From: Coemansia sp. RSA 922
Taxonomy: Eukaryota > Kickxellomycota > Kickxellomycetes > Kickxellales > Kickxellaceae
DNA: 17,777 nt
Reading direction: 5' to 3'
Assembly: GCA_027577415.1 (NCBI GenBank)
Contig: JANBQS010000446.1
Coordinates: 1 to 17,777, forward strand
This document shows, one piece after another, positions 14,805-17,777 of this stretch. Positions within the stretch are counted from its first letter, which is position 1. Each line of letters starts with the position of its first letter. The notes under the pieces are model-generated. The model saw only the letters and a list, made by a program, of their open reading frames with translations, ran no database searches and was not told the origin of the DNA. The translations under genes were made by a program, and so were the position numbers.

Positions 14805-17777
14805 ATGCGAGATTTCTTTTCCTTTTCTCGAGAGGATAACAAGCGGGTAAGCCGAGCATGCTGTTCGCAACAATTCAACAAATGGCAGGAGCAGGAATTT
14901 AGATATTGGAATCCCCGTAACTAAATAGCCTTCTGCGCCAATGCCTATGTGACTCTTGTAGTTGGCCGATGCCTTTACGACTATAGCAGACGTGTTTGAA
15001 CTTGTCGGAGGCAGAACAGTGTCGGTCGAGCGTACCCATGACACAGCAGAGCCGAATGAGTGTGATCATGACACAGCAGAGCCGATCGAACATGACGATG
15101 ACGCAGCAGAGCCGATCGAGCGAACTCATGCCGATGCAGAGCTGGAGCGGGTGCTGGGTCCAAGGCCGAGGAAACCGATGCCTGCTCAGTTCCGCTATTG
15201 TAGCGATCACGTCAAAGCCATGTTGGCTCAGAATCCCAGCCTTTGCTACGTGGAGATTAGGAAGCTTACTGCCGCTCAGTGGTATACCACAAGTGAGGAG
15301 GAGCGTCAGAAATACAGGGATCGCTACAGCGCCTTGAAGAATCAATATCACATCGATATTGCTGCGTACAACTCTCGCGTGCAAGCGCTTATAGCAGCTG
15401 CATATGGCATACCCGAGACGCCTGACGCCATCGACGAGCTATTGGAGCGGGAGTTGGGTCCAAAGCCAAAGCGCCCGATGTCCTCGTTTTCCATTTACCT
15501 CAGTAGCGCTACTAAGGAGATTCGTGAGGAGGACCCTGGGATTCTCTGGAACGAGGCCAAAAATATTGCTGACCTTCGTTGGAAAAACCTTAGTAAGGAG
15601 GACCGCCAGCCATTCAGAGATCGCTACGACGCACTGAAAAAGCAATATAAGATCGACAAAGCTACCTACGAAGCTCGCGAAATGGCGTTTTTATCTGACT
15701 GTCACAGGTCTGTGTCAATGGAGTGCATTGTGGAGCCCGAGCACTCGGCGTTGTCCACATTGCCGGGGCCTTCGCCACACTCGACAGAACAACTGGGTGA
15801 GGGTGAGGGGCCAGCTGCCGCCGACGACGTATTGGAGCGGGAGTTGGGTCCAAAGCCAAAGCGCCCGAGGGGCGCGCACCACCTGTACCGCAGTAGCATC
15901 AGTAAGGAGATTCGTAAGGAGAACCCTGGGATTCGCAGCAAAGATGTCGAAAGGATTTCTGGCATTTGGTGGAAAAACCTTAGTAATGAGGACCGCCAGC
16001 CATTCAAGGATCGATGCGACGCCCTGAACCGGCAGTATAAGATCGACAAGGCTGAGTACGATGTTCGTAAGGAAGTGTTTTTATCTGCCTACCGCAAGTC
16101 TGTATCAGCAGTTCGCCTTGTGGAGCCCGAGCACTCGGCGTTGTCCGCATCGCCACGGCCTCCGTCTCAGCCAACAGAACAACTGGGTGAGGGCGAGGGG
16201 CCAGCTGCCGCCGACGACGTATTGGAGCGGGAGTTGGGTCCAAAGCCAAAGCGCCCGGGGGGCGCGCACCACCTGTACCGCAGTAGCGTGAGTATGGAGA
16301 TTCGTAAGGAGAACCCTGGGATTCGCGCCAAAGATGTCGAAAGGATTTCTGACCTTCGTTGGAAAACCCTTAGTAAGGAGGAGCGCCAGCCATTCAAGGA
16401 TCGCTACGACGCACTGAGCAATCAGTATAAGATTGACAAGGCTGAGTACGATGTTCGTAAGGAAGCGTGTTTATCTGCCTACCGCAAGTCTGTATCAACA
16501 GTTCGCCTTGTGGAGCCCGAGCACTCGGCGTTGTCCACATCGCCACAGCCTCTTCCTCAGCCAACAGAACAACTGGGTGGGGAGGGGGGGCCAACTGCCG
16601 CCGATGACGTATTGGAGCGGGAGTTGGGTCCAAAGCCAAAGCGCCCCTTGTGCGCGCACCACCTGTATCGCCGGAGTGCCATTCCCGATATCCGCGAGGA
16701 TACCCCTGGACTCGACTGGCAAGAGGCCCAAAGGCTTTCTGACCTTCGTTGGAAAAATCTCAGCGAGGAGGACCGCCAACCATTCAAAGATCGCTACCGC
16801 GCACTGAGCGAGCAGTATAGGATTGATAAAGCGGCGTACGATGCTCGAAAGGGGGCGTTTTTAAAGGGCGCCAAATCCAATCTTCGTGAACATCGTAATA
16901 ATAGCGTTGCAAACCCCTCAAGTACAGCTCGGTCTTCTCAGCATCCAGCGCCATCTATTTCGCCAGGTCCTCCGCCTCGGCCGATCGAACGCCGCAACGA
17001 GCCCGAGCATACGACGGCATCTGCTTCTTCCGGATATACTGGGCTGTTTTCTTCACAGCCACCGCCGTTGTCAATTGAATCGGTTGGCTCACTTGGGCCT
17101 GTTGGATATCCTACGTCTTCTCACCCAATCCTACCGTCTGGCACTGCGTCTTGGTCTACCATATCTCTTGGTCTCCCTTGGCCCACCCTAACTCCTACAC
17201 CTGTCTCATGGCCCACCCTACCACTCGCCCCTATCCCTTGGCCTGCCCCGCCCTCTGGACCCATCTCTTGGCCGGCAGAAGTGACATTGCCAGACGAACC
17301 TCCAGAGTCCACATCGCTTCCAGCCTGCTCTGGTGGCTTGCCGGGACCTACCATGCCTATTGGACATTCGACAACGCCTACTCCCGCAAGTGCGACAATA
17401 ACGGCGTCGTTGACACAGCCTGTTATTACGCCTGAGTCAATACCAGTAGGTATGCGGCCAATGTCATTGGAATTTCCAGAAGTAACTGAGACCGTAGCCT
17501 TTGTCGGCTCTCCGGACCTATCATTTATCTCGGATCCCCCTGCGCCAGATGTGAAACCATCCGTCGAAAGCGCCGAGCCTGTTGAGCTGGTTACACCAAA
17601 GACAAATTCGAAGAAAAAGAAGAAAAAGAAACGGGCTGCGGATGACAATAAGCCTGGCGCTGATCAGTCTACTAGCTCGCATCGAAAGAAGGCAAAGCGA
17701 GCCAAGGGCGACGCGAAAGAGGGCAAGAAGAAGAAGCACAAACAAAGGATCGTTGTCAAGACCGAGGATAACATCCA
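14805..17777 (+). CDS. Nuclear protein with five tandem HMG boxes (3' end outside window)
   Basis: Gene model: exon 1 14805-14846 (MRDFFSFSREDNKR), intron 14847-14961, exon 2 from 14962 past the window end; at least 952 aa. A 10-residue acidic repeat (pattern HDTAEPIE) spans about 37-76. HMG boxes lie at about 80-154, 180-254, 310-385, 440-515 and 570-645. Box 2 is most canonical (KPKRPMSSF, DPG, WKNLSKEDRQPF, DALKKQYK). Boxes 3 and 4 have lost the usual aromatic near the start (GAHHLY). A Pro/Ser/Trp-rich region (about 700-860) and a lysine-rich tail from about 892 (SKKKKKKKR, later HRKKAKRAK) suggest nuclear localisation. HMG boxes bend DNA. Multi-box proteins include UBF of Pol I transcription, but this need not be its orthologue. 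An in-frame ATG at 14679 would add 42 residues. Confidence 0.85.
14847..14961 (+). other. Spliceosomal intron of the HMG-box gene (115 bp)
   Basis: The donor CGG|GTAAGC at 14847 and the acceptor CTTGTAG ending at 14961 join exon 1 to exon 2 in phase 0. A branch-like GTAACTAA lies near 14918-14925, about 36-40 bp before the acceptor. Without splicing, exon 2 has no ATG before the repeats and meets TGA and TAG upstream. Later AG candidates (14986, 14989) break the frame. Confidence 0.6.
15028..15147 (+). repeat. 30-bp coding tandem repeat, four units
   Basis: Four units of 30 bp, each around GACACAGCAGAGCCGATCGA, encode ten-residue acidic blocks (ERTHDTAEPN, ECDHDTAEPI, EHDDDAAEPI, ERTHADAELE). 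The last unit has diverged and leads into HMG box 1. Confidence 0.85.
15457..16860 (+). repeat. 390-bp coding tandem repeat carrying HMG boxes 2-5
   Basis: The box entry codons (GGT CCA AAG CCA AAG) recur at 15457, 15847, 16237 and 16627, spaced exactly 390 bp (130 residues). Each full unit is an HMG box plus a linker with VEPEHSALS and TEQLG, and a lead-in DDVLERELGPKPKRP. Units starting at 15847 and 16237 are the most alike, so they are the most recent duplication or have been homogenised. The last unit lacks the linker. Confidence 0.9.
17171..17280 (+). repeat. 30-bp Pro/Trp coding repeat, about 3.7 units
   Basis: The TGG of each unit recurs 30 bp apart (about 17179, 17209, 17239, 17269). 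Blocks are PWPTLTPTPV, SWPTLPLAPI, PWPAPPSGPI and SWPAEV. This low-complexity segment is probably disordered. Confidence 0.75.

Noticed and set aside
15439..16787. Repeated minus-strand ORFs of 65-115 codons
   Set aside because: They are antisense shadows of the HMG-box array and recur only because the array repeats every 390 bp.
15028..16860. CRISPR-like array
   Set aside because: The repeats are in-frame coding tandem units without unique spacers, in a eukaryotic gene.

Overview
The window looks like nuclear DNA of a fungus. It has split genes with short introns (GTATG or GTAAG donors, a TACTAAC-type branch site), a kinesin-6 motor, F-box/leucine-rich-repeat paralogues, AT-rich spacers with TATA and AATAAA signals, and no operons or ribosome-binding sites. 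An early-diverging lineage such as Kickxellomycotina is my guess from the gene style. It is not shown by any marker.

Layout. (1) 1-372, plus: the last two exons of an unidentified gene, converging with only 35 bp between stops on (2) a short-chain dehydrogenase/reductase, 408-1232 minus. (3) 1963-2346 plus: a 127-aa orphan protein, probably behind a 5'-UTR intron. (4) 2514-4175 and 4752-6419, both minus: tandemly duplicated F-box-like/LRR genes. The duplication includes promoter and 3' flank. The second copy has been hit exactly at its stop codon by a 247-bp TG...CA element flanked by a 7-bp target duplication. (5) 7121-11593 plus: a 1490-aa kinesin-6-like motor with a forkhead-type site about 100 bp upstream, sharing a promoter region with F-box copy 2.

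(6) 11.6-14.8 kb: an AT-rich stretch with two ORFs each broken by one in-frame stop (11665-12111 minus and 12473-12727 plus), one intact 122-aa orphan gene (13114-13482 minus), and homopolymer tracts. The intact orphan gene, the broken ORF at 11665-12111 and the orphan at 1963 appear to be one diverged family. (7) 14805 to the window end, plus: a nuclear protein of at least 952 aa with five tandem HMG boxes, four of them on an exact 390-bp period. It also has a 30-bp acidic repeat near its N-terminus, a 30-bp Pro/Trp repeat near its C-terminus, and a lysine-rich tail. It must be assembled from two exons and runs off the window.

The genes do not form an obvious pathway. The most notable items are the multi-HMG protein, the three-member orphan family, and the element that moved the stop codon of an F-box gene. 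No CRISPR array, rRNA or tRNA gene was found by eye.
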